Below, piece after piece: positions 1-5,940 of a DNA stretch of 6,158 nt (positions are counted from its first letter, which is position 1; the number at the start of each line of letters is the position of its first letter). The translations under genes and the position numbers were made by a program. The notes under the pieces were generated by a model that did no database searches, had not been told where the DNA came from, and saw nothing but the letters and a program-made list of their open reading frames with translations. The stretch lies in NCBI GenBank assembly GCA_958426425.1, contig CATZYY010000143.1, forward strand, positions 1 through 6,158, in the 5' to 3' direction. This DNA is from an uncultured Oscillospiraceae bacterium (GTDB taxonomy: Bacteria; Bacillota; Clostridia; Oscillospirales; Oscillospiraceae).

Positions 1-1583
1 GGATCATCAAGCCCTACATCGGCGGCGGCTTCGGCAACAAGCAGGACGCGCTGTACGAGCCTCTGTGCGCCTGGCTCTCCACCCAGGTGGGCGGCCGGCT
101 GGTGCACCTGGAGTGCTCCCGGGAGGAGACCTTCGTCTCCAACCGTGTCCGCCACGCCATCCGCACCCACATCATCTCCTACGTCCGGCCCGACGGTACC
201 CTGGTGGCCCGGAAGTTCGAGGCCTTTTCCAACCAGGGAGCCTACGCCTCCCACGGCCACGGCGTGGTGGCCAAGGGCATGGGCGCCTTCCCCCAGCTGT
301 ACCCCTGCGCCAACCTGGAGTGCGACTGCTGGAGCGTGTTTACCAACCGCCCCGCCGCCGGCGCCATGCGGGGCTACGGCATCCCCCAGGCCATGTTCGC
401 CGGGGAGTGCCATATCGACGACATCTGCAAGGCGATCGGCATGGAGCCGGAGGCCTTCCGCCGGAAAAATCTGATGCCGGTGGGCTATACCGACGCCTTC
501 TCCAAGAACGAGCTGTACAGCGACACCTTCAACCAGTGCCTGGACAAGGGCATGGAGCTGCTGGATTACCACCGCAAGCATGAACTGTACAAAAACCAGA
601 CCGGCCCCATCCGCCGGGGTGTGGGCATGGCGGTGTTCTGGTACAATACCGCCGTGTGGCCCATCTCTCTGGAGTCCTCCTCCTGCCGCATGGTGGTTAA
701 TCAGGACGGCTCCCTCCAGTTCCAGACCGGCGAGACGGAGATCGGCCAGGGCTGCGACACCGCCTATACCCAGATGGTGGCCGACGCGGTGGGCGTGCCC
801 CTCAGCGACGTGCACGTGATTTCCTCTCAGGATACGGATGTGACGCCTTACGGCACCGGCGCCTACGCCTCCCGGCAGACCTATATCGGCGGCTTCTCCA
901 TTGTGCAGACCGCCAAGGCCCTGCGGGAGCGGATTTTGGACATTGCCCATGAGCAGACCCGGATGCCGGTGAGCAACCTGGATCTGGTGGACGGTCAGAT
1001 CGTCCGCAAGAGCGACGGCCGGGTGCTCAAATCCCTGGGGGATCTTGCCACCGAGAGCCTGTACTCCCTGGAGCACAGCCAGCACATCACCGCCGAGACC
1101 ACGGCGCAGATCAAGTCCAACGCCTATTCCTTCGGCTGCTCCCTGGCCGAGGTGGAAGTGGATATTCCAATGTGTAAAGTGAAACTCCTGAACATTGTCA
1201 ACGTCCACGACTGCGGCAGCCTCATCAACCCCGCCCTGGCGGAGGCCCAGGTCCACGGCGGCATGTCCATGGGCATCGGCTACGGCCTCAGCGAGGAGCT
1301 GAAGTTCGACGAGAAGACCGGCAAGCCCCTGAACAACAATCTGCTGGACTACAAGCTCTCCACCTTCATGGACCACCCCACGCTCCAGGCGGGCTTTGTG
1401 GAGAATCCGGAGCCCACGTCGCCGTACGGCACCAAGGCCCTGGGCGAGCCGCCGGCCTGTTCCCCGGCGCCGGCCATCCGCAACGCCATTCTGGACGCCA
1501 CCGGCGTGGCCGTCGACGCCTGCCCCATCACGCCCCATGTTTTGTACCGGAAATTCAAGGAAGCCGGACTGATCGAAGAATAA
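1..1583 (+). CDS. xdhA: Xanthine dehydrogenase, molybdenum-binding subunit XdhA (5' partial)
   Basis: This is the catalytic subunit that hydroxylates purines such as hypoxanthine or xanthine at a molybdopterin centre in the cytoplasm. The reading frame is open from base 3 and gives 526 residues, so roughly 230 N-terminal residues lie upstream if it matches the usual length of about 750. Visible cofactor motifs, numbered from base 3, are GGGFGNKQ (7-14), AMRGYGIPQ (121-129, with the conserved active-site Arg123), EIGQG around Gln249, the SQDTDVTP...ASRQ block (275-292), and KALGEPP, whose Glu482 is the expected catalytic base. From memory, the whole fragment resembles E. coli XdhA closely, including VHDCG, LAEAQVHGGMSMGIG and LLDYK. 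It lies 15 nt upstream of xdhB and shares its operon. The exact substrate cannot be read from the sequence; nicotinate or other purine hydroxylases of this family remain possible. Confidence 0.93.
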   Translation, partial: IIKPYIGGGFGNKQDALYEPLCAWLSTQVGGRLVHLECSREETFVSNRVRHAIRTHIISYVRPDGTLVARKFEAFSNQGAYASHGHGVVAKGMGAFPQLYPCANLECDCWSVFTNRPAAGAMRGYGIPQAMFAGECHIDDICKAIGMEPEAFRRKNLMPVGYTDAFSKNELYSDTFNQCLDKGMELLDYHRKHELYKNQTGPIRRGVGMAVFWYNTAVWPISLESSSCRMVVNQDGSLQFQTGETEIGQGCDTAYTQMVADAVGVPLSDVHVISSQDTDVTPYGTGAYASRQTYIGGFSIVQTAKALRERILDIAHEQTRMPVSNLDLVDGQIVRKSDGRVLKSLGDLATESLYSLEHSQHITAETTAQIKSNAYSFGCSLAEVEVDIPMCKVKLLNIVNVHDCGSLINPALAEAQVHGGMSMGIGYGLSEELKFDEKTGKPLNNNLLDYKLSTFMDHPTLQAGFVENPEPTSPYGTKALGEPPACSPAPAIRNAILDATGVAVDACPITPHVLYRKFKEAGLIEE

Positions 1584-1598
1584 AGGAGGGAACCGCGT

Positions 1599-2480
1599 AT
1601 GTATGACATGAAAGCACTGTATCAGGCCACCAGTGTGGCCGACGCCGTGGCCCTCCGTCTGGCCCATCCCGAGGCCCAGATTATCGCCGGCGGGTCCGAC
1701 GTGCTGGTTCAAATGCGGGAGGGCAAGCGGGCCGGCAAGGAGCTGATCTCCATTTACGGCCTGGACGAACTCCGGGGCGTGAAGATGGAGCCTGACGGCA
1801 CCATCCGCATCGGCTCGCTCACCAGCTTCTCCCACATCACCCGGGACCCCATCATCCAGCAGTATCTGCTGGTGCTGGGGGAGGCCGTGGACCAGGTGGG
1901 CGGCCCTCAGATCCGCAACATCGGCACCATCGGCGGCAACACCTGCAACGGCGTCACCTCTGCCGACTCCGCCTCCACCCTCCACGCCTATGACGCCATC
2001 GTGGAGCTGACCGGGCCCGACGGCGTCCGCCTTCAGCCCATCCACGACTTCTACATCAAGGCCGGCAAGGTGGACATTCGGGAGGGGGAGATTCAGACAG
2101 CCATCCTGATCCCCAAGGAGAGCTACGAAAATACTTACGGCTGCTACATCAAATACGCCATGCGCAACGCTATGGACATTGCCACTCTGGGTACTTCCGT
2201 CAACGTGCGCCTGTCCGCCGACAAACAGTCTGTGGAGCGGGCGCGGGTGGCCTTCGGCGTGGCTGGTCCCGTGCCCCTGCGGGCGGTCACGGCAGAGGCC
2301 CTTGCCGCCGGACAGCCGGTTTCGGAGGAGCTGGCGGAGCGGTTTGCCAAGGCCGTGAAGGAGGACATCAACCCCCGGGATTCCTGGCGGGCGGCCAAGG
2401 ATTTCCGGATGCACATTGCCGTGGAGAGCGCCAAACGGGCCTTTATTGAAGCGGTGAAACGGGCAGGAGGTGCGCTGTAA
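1599..2480 (+). CDS. xdhB: Xanthine dehydrogenase, FAD-binding subunit XdhB
   Basis: This flavoprotein subunit accepts electrons from the iron-sulfur subunit and passes them to NAD+ or another acceptor. It has 293 residues, essentially the length of E. coli XdhB. The first FAD-binding segment is IIAGGSDVLVQMREGK (28-43). The second is QIRNIGTIGGNTCNG (104-118), the hallmark of CO dehydrogenase/xanthine dehydrogenase flavoproteins. A YAMRNAMDIA segment and the C-terminal SWRAAKDFRMHIA segment also fit the family. The start at 1599 is set by AGGAGGG (1584-1590) 8 nt upstream, just after the xdhA stop; a second ATG three codons later is too far from that site. The stop codon shares one base with the xdhC start (TAATG), so translation of the two is probably coupled. 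Confidence 0.95.
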   Translation: MYDMKALYQATSVADAVALRLAHPEAQIIAGGSDVLVQMREGKRAGKELISIYGLDELRGVKMEPDGTIRIGSLTSFSHITRDPIIQQYLLVLGEAVDQVGGPQIRNIGTIGGNTCNGVTSADSASTLHAYDAIVELTGPDGVRLQPIHDFYIKAGKVDIREGEIQTAILIPKESYENTYGCYIKYAMRNAMDIATLGTSVNVRLSADKQSVERARVAFGVAGPVPLRAVTAEALAAGQPVSEELAERFAKAVKEDINPRDSWRAAKDFRMHIAVESAKRAFIEAVKRAGGAL

Positions 2481-2989
2481 TGGAAAATCACGTGATGCAG
2501 TATCAGACGGTTCACTTCACCCTCAACGGCAAGGCCGTGGAGCGGACGGTGGATGTCCGGGCCAGTTTGACAGATATGCTGCGCAACGACTACCGGATGA
2601 CCTCCGTTAAGAAGGGCTGCGAGGTGGGCGAGTGCGGCGCCTGCACCGTCATCATCGACGGGGAGGCCTTCAACTCCTGCATCTACCTGGCCGTCTGGGC
2701 CGAGGGCAAGCACATCACCACCCTGGAGGGGCTTCTGGGTCCCAACGGAGAGCTCTCCGACATCCAGCAGGCCTTTGTGGAGGAGGCCGCCATCCAGTGC
2801 GGATTCTGCACGCCGGGCTTTATCCTGACCGCCTGGGAGATCCTGGAGAGCGGGAAGGAGTACACCGACGCGGAACTGCGAAAGCTCCTCTCCGGCCACC
2901 TGTGCCGCTGCACCGGGTATGAGAACATCCTCCGGGCGGTGAAAAAGACCATGTACAAGCGCCTGGGCAAGGAGATGCCCCAGGCCTGA
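2480..2989 (+). CDS. xdhC: Xanthine dehydrogenase, [2Fe-2S] iron-sulfur subunit XdhC
   Basis: This small subunit relays electrons from the molybdenum centre to FAD. It has 169 residues, near the usual size of about 160. An N-terminal plant-ferredoxin-like domain carries the first cluster ligands Cys47, Cys52, Cys55 and Cys67 in CEVGECGACTV...NSC. A C-terminal helical domain carries the second set, Cys107, Cys110, Cys142 and Cys144, in QCGFCTPG and GHLCRCTGY. All eight ligands are present, so the subunit looks functional. AGGAGGT (2465-2471), inside the end of xdhB, lies 8 nt before the ATG and supports this start over the ATG five codons later. As last gene of the operon it is followed 24 nt on by a strong terminator. 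In E. coli nomenclature XdhC is the FeS subunit; the name is also used elsewhere for an unrelated maturation factor. Confidence 0.96.
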   Translation: MENHVMQYQTVHFTLNGKAVERTVDVRASLTDMLRNDYRMTSVKKGCEVGECGACTVIIDGEAFNSCIYLAVWAEGKHITTLEGLLGPNGELSDIQQAFVEEAAIQCGFCTPGFILTAWEILESGKEYTDAELRKLLSGHLCRCTGYENILRAVKKTMYKRLGKEMPQA

Positions 2990-3013
2990 AATCAAGAGTA
3001 ATCACAAGCGGAA

Positions 3014-3048
3014 GGGGAGGCCCTGTGAGGGCCTCCCCATTTTTGTTT
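3014..3048 (+). terminator. Intrinsic terminator of the xdh operon
   Basis: A perfect 10-bp stem, GGGGAGGCCC (3014-3023) pairing with GGGCCTCCCC (3029-3038), closes a 5-nt loop TGTGA. It is followed by ATTTTTGTTT. It sits 24 nt after the xdhC stop and has the classic Rho-independent form. The end of its T-rich tail overlaps the -35 box of the next gene. Confidence 0.93.
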
Positions 3049-3075
3049 GACGGCGACCCTCAAAAGGTTTATAAT
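3047..3075 (+). promoter_or_regulatory. Sigma-A type promoter of the cytidylate kinase-like gene
   Basis: The -35 box is TTGACG (3047-3052, five of six consensus bases). A 17-nt spacer separates it from a perfect -10 box TATAAT (3070-3075). Transcription would start near 3082 and leave a leader of only about 18 nt before the ATG at 3100. Position and spacing are ideal for an unregulated housekeeping promoter. Confidence 0.88.
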
Positions 3076-3086
3076 AAAAACAAGAG

Positions 3087-3093
3087 AGGAGGG
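3087..3093 (+). promoter_or_regulatory. Ribosome binding site that fixes the kinase-like gene start
   Basis: AGGAGGG ends 6 nt before the ATG at 3100. It rules out longer in-frame starts such as the one at 3025, which falls inside the terminator hairpin and upstream of the mapped promoter. Confidence 0.88.
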
Positions 3094-3099
3094 TTCACT

Positions 3100-3750
3100 A
3101 TGAAGACCATTATCACCATCGGCCGGCAGTTTGGCAGCGGCGGCAAGGAAGTGGGCATCCGCGTGGCCAAGGAGCTGGGCATCCCCTTCTACGACAAGGA
3201 GCTGCTGCAGGAGGCGGCCAAGAAGAGCGGCCTGTGCGAGAAGATTTTCGAGAATTTTGACGAGCGGCCCAAGAGCCTGCTGTATTCCATTGCCATGGAT
3301 TCCTACATGTTTGCCCTGCCGGGCACCGGCGCCGGGGATTCCCTGGAGCAGCAGGTGTATCTGGCCACCTTCAATACCATCCGCCACATTGCCGAGCAGG
3401 GACCCTGCGTCATCATCGGCCGCAGCGCGGACTATGCCCTGGCGGACAACCCCAATCTGCTGAGCTTGTTTATCTGCGCCCCGCTGGAGGACCGGATTGA
3501 GCGGGTGGCCAAGCGGCAGAACCTGACACCGGAAAAGGCCCGTCAGCTGATTATCAAGACCGACAAGCGCCGGGCCTCCTACTACGAGTACTATTCCTCC
3601 CAGAAGTGGGGCGCTGTGGACAGCTACGACTTCTGCATCAACAGCAGTTATTTGGGTCTGGGCCGCACCGTGGAGCTGATTCAGGCTATGGTGGCCCACA
3701 AGGAGCATCCCATCCCCAGCCCCACCGAGATCGATCCCACCCAGGGCTGA
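3100..3750 (+). CDS. Cytidylate kinase-like family protein
   Basis: This is a predicted cytoplasmic nucleotide kinase of 216 residues, of the cytidylate kinase-like group (Cytidylate_kin2 in Pfam) common in Clostridia. The N-terminus TIGRQFGSGGKEVG (6-19) is its phosphate-binding loop, followed by the typical ELGIPFYDKELL (25-36). Central GPCVIIGRSADY (101-112) and FICAPLEDRIERVAKRQ (124-140) fit the core and the NMP-binding side. The lid-like segment DKRRASYYEYYSSQKWG (155-171) supplies Arg157 and Arg158, and YDFCINSSYLG (176-186) is another family signature. The gene is monocistronic, with its own promoter and terminator. The true substrate of this family is not established by sequence; it is distinct from the canonical Cmk usually encoded elsewhere, so CMP phosphorylation is only an assumption. 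Confidence 0.88.
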   Translation: MKTIITIGRQFGSGGKEVGIRVAKELGIPFYDKELLQEAAKKSGLCEKIFENFDERPKSLLYSIAMDSYMFALPGTGAGDSLEQQVYLATFNTIRHIAEQGPCVIIGRSADYALADNPNLLSLFICAPLEDRIERVAKRQNLTPEKARQLIIKTDKRRASYYEYYSSQKWGAVDSYDFCINSSYLGLGRTVELIQAMVAHKEHPIPSPTEIDPTQG

Positions 3751-3789
3751 GAGGAATGAGGGACCAGACTAAATTTATAAAAATCATAT

Positions 3790-3822
3790 GGGGCCGGTCC
3801 TCTGAAAAAGAGGACCGGCCCC
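3790..3822. terminator. Bidirectional terminator hairpin between kinase-like gene and ruvX
   Basis: A perfect 14-bp stem, GGGGCCGGTCCTCT (3790-3803) pairing with AGAGGACCGGCCCC (3809-3822), closes a 5-nt loop. On the plus strand it is followed only by ATTATTGC, a weak U tract. On the minus strand the stem is followed by TATGATTTTTATAAATTT, a better tail. It therefore probably serves both convergent genes and may act best on the ruvX transcript. Confidence 0.85.
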
Positions 3823-3869
3823 ATTATTGCTACGGGCTGTATATAGGTTGATGTGAAGTGCACGGGAAC

Positions 3870-3919
3870 GCCATTGAGAACCACTGGGAATTCCCAGTGG
3901 TTCATCCGTGGCTTTTTTT
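3870..3919 (+). terminator. Second plus-strand terminator: 26-bp palindrome overlapping the ruvX stop
   Basis: Bases 3878-3903 form a perfect palindrome centred on GAATTC, with arms beginning GAACCACTGGG. Outside it GCCA (3870-3873) can pair with TGGC (3909-3912) across a small internal loop, directly followed by seven T residues (3913-3919). This gives a plausible intrinsic terminator for plus-strand transcripts that pass the first hairpin. On the minus strand the palindrome begins within the ruvX stop codon and lacks a U-rich tail, so there it may instead stabilise the 3' end of the RNA. Confidence 0.6.
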
Positions 3920-4321
3920 ATAGGTGAGGTATCCCTCCAAAATGAGGGAAGCCGCCACGGCGTCCACCACTTTTTTCCGCTTTTTGGCGTTCTTGCCGGC
4001 GTAAAATAGGATCTGGTGGGCATCCACGGTGGTGCGCCGCTCGTCCCACAGGACCACCGGCAGGGAAGTGGCCTGCTCCAGCAAGACCTTCATGGCCTCC
4101 GCCTTCTCCGCCCGGGGGCCTCGGGTGCCGTCCATGTTGATGGGGTGGCCCAGCACCAGCTCCTCCGCCCCGTGCTCCGCCGCCAAAGCGGCGATCCGCT
4201 CCACCACCGCCTCCGGGCGGTAAGCGTCGATGACAGTGGTGAAGCCGGTGAGGAAGCCGGTGGGGTCCGAGACGGCGATGCCGGTGTGGGCGTCGCCGTA
4301 GTCGATGGCCATGATGCGCAT
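3902..4321 (-). CDS. ruvX: RuvX/YqgF family pre-16S rRNA nuclease (Holliday junction resolvase-like)
   Basis: This is a small RNase H-fold nuclease of 139 residues, the normal length for the family. YqgF is linked to maturation of the 5' end of 16S rRNA and was earlier called a putative Holliday junction resolvase. Motifs are all present: IDYGDAHTGIAVSD (6-19) with acidic Asp7, LVLGHPINMDGT (55-66), LWDERRTTVDAH (91-102) with Glu94, and KKVVDAVAASLILEGYL (116-132) with Asp120, giving the expected acidic catalytic set. The second motif has His59 where many homologues have Leu or Met. The start is supported by AGAAAGGA (4331-4338, reverse strand) 9 nt upstream. That site overlaps the stop codon of the dipeptidase gene, so the two are probably cotranscribed and coupled in translation. 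Confidence 0.95.
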   Translation of the reverse strand: MRIMAIDYGDAHTGIAVSDPTGFLTGFTTVIDAYRPEAVVERIAALAAEHGAEELVLGHPINMDGTRGPRAEKAEAMKVLLEQATSLPVVLWDERRTTVDAHQILFYAGKNAKKRKKVVDAVAASLILEGYLTYKKSHG

Positions 4322-4337
4322 AGATGATTGTCCTTTC

Positions 4338-5201
4338 TCAGCCCGGGGAGAAGACCTCCTCCACGGGGTAATCGTCGGTGTCGGTGAAGTGCCACCACTC
4401 GCCGCTGTACGGCCGGAAGCTGCAGGCGGTCATTACATCCTCCAGCAGCCGGGCATTGGCGGCGGCCTCCGGAGAGGCGTCGCTGTAATCCCGGTCCGCC
4501 AGGGGGGAGAAGTCGTCAAAGCCGCTGGGCATCTCCACGGCGTTGCCATCCAGGTCCGTCAGGGTCACGTCCACAGTGTTGCCCCGGCTGTGAGAGGAAT
4601 AGCCGGTCTCGGGATTGGCCACGTATACCGGGTCCGGGCAGACCTCCCACAGGCGGAACTGGGCCGCCGTGGGCCGGAAAGCGTCCCAGATCAGCAGGGA
4701 ATACCCGGCCTCCTCCAAAGCCTCTTGTGCCTGGGAGAGCTTTTCCACCGTGCCGTAACGCAGGTAGGCGTCTGTAAAATCGTAGATGGTCTCCCCGGTG
4801 AAGTTGTCCGGCCCTGCGTATCGCAGATCCACCGCCGCCTGGGGAAGATAGTCCGTCACTAAGACGAAGTCCTCCGGCGCCGGGAGATCCGCTGGGACTT
4901 CCGGTTCCTCCGGCGCTTCTACGTCACCATTCGGCTGGGGCAGCTGTCCCGTGGGCGGGCGGGTTTCCGGCGGTTCCTCCGGGGAGGGCAGAGCATCCGT
5001 TTGTCCGGAGAATGCATCCGACAGCTCTGCCTCAGTGGTTGGCTGGAATGCCGGGGAGGTTTCGGCCTCCACCGGGGAAGATACCGCCTGGGACGGGACC
5101 TCCGGGAGAGGGTCTGCCCGGGAGGGAAGCAGACGGCCGCACCCGGCGGCGGTCCATGCCGCCGCGGCCAACAGCAGAGCAATGGCAATGCGCCGTTTCA
5201 C
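4338..5201 (-). CDS. VanX-like D-alanyl-D-alanine dipeptidase (M15 family), probable lipoprotein
   Basis: The predicted product is a zinc peptidase acting on D,D-dipeptides or cell-wall peptides outside the membrane. The GTG start gives 287 residues. Residues 1-20 are a basic start plus a hydrophobic segment ending TAAG before Cys21, a slightly weak lipobox. Residues 22 to about 110 are a low-complexity linker rich in Pro, Glu, Ser and Ala. The catalytic domain follows: VDLRYAGPDNFTGETIYDF (124-142), WDAFRP with Arg176, SSHSRGNTVDVTL with zinc ligands His204 and Asp211, and GEWWHF with Glu268 and zinc ligand His271. The spacings His-x6-Asp and Glu-x2-His match VanX. No other van genes are seen, so a wall-recycling role is more likely than vancomycin resistance; this is inference. 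An in-frame ATG at 5246 exists but falls within the predicted promoter. Confidence 0.88.
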   Translation of the reverse strand: MKRRIAIALLLAAAAWTAAGCGRLLPSRADPLPEVPSQAVSSPVEAETSPAFQPTTEAELSDAFSGQTDALPSPEEPPETRPPTGQLPQPNGDVEAPEEPEVPADLPAPEDFVLVTDYLPQAAVDLRYAGPDNFTGETIYDFTDAYLRYGTVEKLSQAQEALEEAGYSLLIWDAFRPTAAQFRLWEVCPDPVYVANPETGYSSHSRGNTVDVTLTDLDGNAVEMPSGFDDFSPLADRDYSDASPEAAANARLLEDVMTACSFRPYSGEWWHFTDTDDYPVEEVFSPG

Positions 5202-5207
5202 AGCGGA

Positions 5208-5215
5208 CCTCCTTT
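5208..5215 (-). promoter_or_regulatory. Ribosome binding site selecting the GTG start of the dipeptidase
   Basis: AAAGGAGG on the reverse strand lies 6 nt upstream of GTG at 5201-5199. The GTG opens directly into KRRIAIALLLAAAAW, a normal signal peptide start. The in-frame ATG codons further upstream (5246, 5273) have no comparable site. Confidence 0.88.
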
Positions 5216-5244
5216 TCCAATGCAGGCCATTTTTCAGTGTCTCC

Positions 5245-5273
5245 ATGATACCACATCGCCCCTTTCGGCGCAA
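5245..5273 (-). promoter_or_regulatory. Candidate promoter of the dipeptidase-ruvX operon
   Basis: On the reverse strand an extended -10 element reads TGGTATCAT, with the TATCAT hexamer at 5250-5245. It is separated by 17 nt from a weak -35, TTGCGC (5273-5268). Initiation near 5238 would leave a leader of about 37 nt before the GTG start. The -10 is strong and the -35 matches only its TTG part. Confidence 0.65.
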
Positions 5274-5289
5274 GGCACTTGCGCAAAGG
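5261..5289. repeat. Inverted repeat spanning both -35 boxes of the divergent promoters
   Basis: The perfect core is GCGCAAG (5268-5274), spacer GCA, CTTGCGC (5278-5284). Flanking CCTTT (5261-5265) and AAAGG (5285-5289) extend the symmetry, apart from two extra bases (CG) on the left. Each core arm contains the candidate TTGCGC -35 box of one promoter. A symmetric protein-binding site is a reasonable reading, but no regulator is encoded next to it. Confidence 0.55.
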
Positions 5290-5307
5290 CGCGGGCTGTG
5301 GTAAAAC
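5279..5307 (+). promoter_or_regulatory. Candidate promoter of the acetyltransferase gene
   Basis: TTGCGC (5279-5284) is followed after 17 nt by TAAAAC (5302-5307), preceded by TG at the extended -10 position (TGGTAAAAC). Transcription from about 5314 would leave a leader of about 28 nt. Both hexamers are poor matches, so this rests mainly on spacing, the TG motif and its symmetry with the divergent promoter. Confidence 0.45.
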
Positions 5308-5341
5308 GGGGAAGAATACCGTTGAGAAGGAGTGGGCCGCT

Positions 5342-5938
5342 ATGGGCATCTGCATGGCCACCGCCGCCGACGCGGCGGCACTGCTGGCTATTTATCATCA
5401 GTATATCGATACCTCTATTACTTTTGAATATACCCTCCCCACGGAGGCGGAGTTCCGCGCCCGGATCACCGGGATTTTGGGGGAGTACCCCTATCTGGTG
5501 TGGCAGGAGGACGGACGCATCCTGGGCTACGCTTACGCACATCGCCATATGGAACGGGCGGCCTATCAGTGGAACGCGGAGCTGTCCGTGTACCTGGACC
5601 GCGCTGCCCGGCACAGGGGCCTGGGCCGGCGGCTGTACGGGGCGCTGATGGAGCTTCTGCGGATGCAGGGGATCCTGACGGCCCACGCCCTGGTGACTTC
5701 CCCCAATCCGGACAGTCAGGCCCTCCACGAGGCCATGGGCTTTCATCTTGCCGCCGTCCACCGTCTGGCGGGCTTCAAAGCCGGAGACTGGCACGACGTG
5801 CTGTGGTACGAGAGAGAGCTGGCGCCCCGAGAGATGAATCCCACTCCGCCGGTGCCCCTGGAGGCCCTGCGGCAGACACAGGTGGCGGCGGTGCTGGAGG
5901 CCTTTTCCGATGCCTACGTGGCCCCGGAAAAAAGCTGA
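5342..5938 (+). CDS. GNAT N-acetyltransferase, phosphinothricin acetyltransferase-like
   Basis: This is a cytoplasmic acetyl-CoA-dependent N-acetyltransferase of 198 residues. The family (Pat/Bar, MnaT/YncA) acetylates amino-acid analogues such as phosphinothricin, methionine sulfone or methionine sulfoximine; the natural substrate here is unknown. Signatures are the N-terminal ATAADAAALLAIYHQYI (6-22) with SITFEY (25-30), the beta-4 strand AELSVYL (79-85), the acetyl-CoA pyrophosphate loop RHRGLG (90-95), NPDSQALHEAMGF (122-134), and the family ending GFKAGDWHDVLWYEREL (144-160). Residues 161-198 form a Pro-rich and then helical C-terminal tail. AAGGAG (5327-5332) lies 9 nt before the ATG at 5342; a later ATG at 5354 would also keep the domain intact. 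No clear terminator follows, because the next promoter begins at the stop codon. Confidence 0.87.
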   Translation: MGICMATAADAAALLAIYHQYIDTSITFEYTLPTEAEFRARITGILGEYPYLVWQEDGRILGYAYAHRHMERAAYQWNAELSVYLDRAARHRGLGRRLYGALMELLRMQGILTAHALVTSPNPDSQALHEAMGFHLAAVHRLAGFKAGDWHDVLWYERELAPREMNPTPPVPLEALRQTQVAAVLEAFSDAYVAPEKS

Positions 5939-5940
5939 CA

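Noticed and set aside
2144..2995. Long open frame on the minus strand opposite xdhB and xdhC
   Set aside because: It lies antisense to two genes with complete cofactor motifs, has no ribosome binding site and no recognisable domain. Long antisense frames are common in GC-rich genes.
3025..3099. N-terminal extension of the kinase-like protein from an upstream in-frame start
   Set aside because: The extension would begin in the loop of the xdh terminator and be encoded by the promoter. The ribosome binding site and the family N-terminus both point to 3100.
2992..3708. Minus-strand open frame of 238 codons opposite the kinase-like gene
   Set aside because: It is antisense to a well-supported gene with promoter and ribosome binding site, and its 3' end runs through the xdh terminator.
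3878..3903. Palindrome considered as a REP-like element or mobile-element end
   Set aside because: Only one copy is present, there is no transposase or target duplication nearby, and the T7 tract just downstream makes a terminator the simpler reading.
3913..3919. A7 run near the 3' end of ruvX (T7 on the plus strand) considered as a programmed frameshift site
   Set aside because: It lies within the last few codons, where a frameshift would change only the tail. The lysine-rich end is normal, and the run is better explained as a terminator tract on the other strand.
4338..5201. Vancomycin resistance determinant
   Set aside because: No vanA/B-type ligase, vanH, vanR or vanS genes are in the window, and the predicted external location does not suit removal of cytoplasmic D-Ala-D-Ala.
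5202..5273. Longer N-terminus of the dipeptidase starting at the ATG at 5273 or 5246
   Set aside because: These starts have no ribosome binding site and overlap the predicted promoter. The GTG at 5201 has an ideal site and starts a normal signal peptide.
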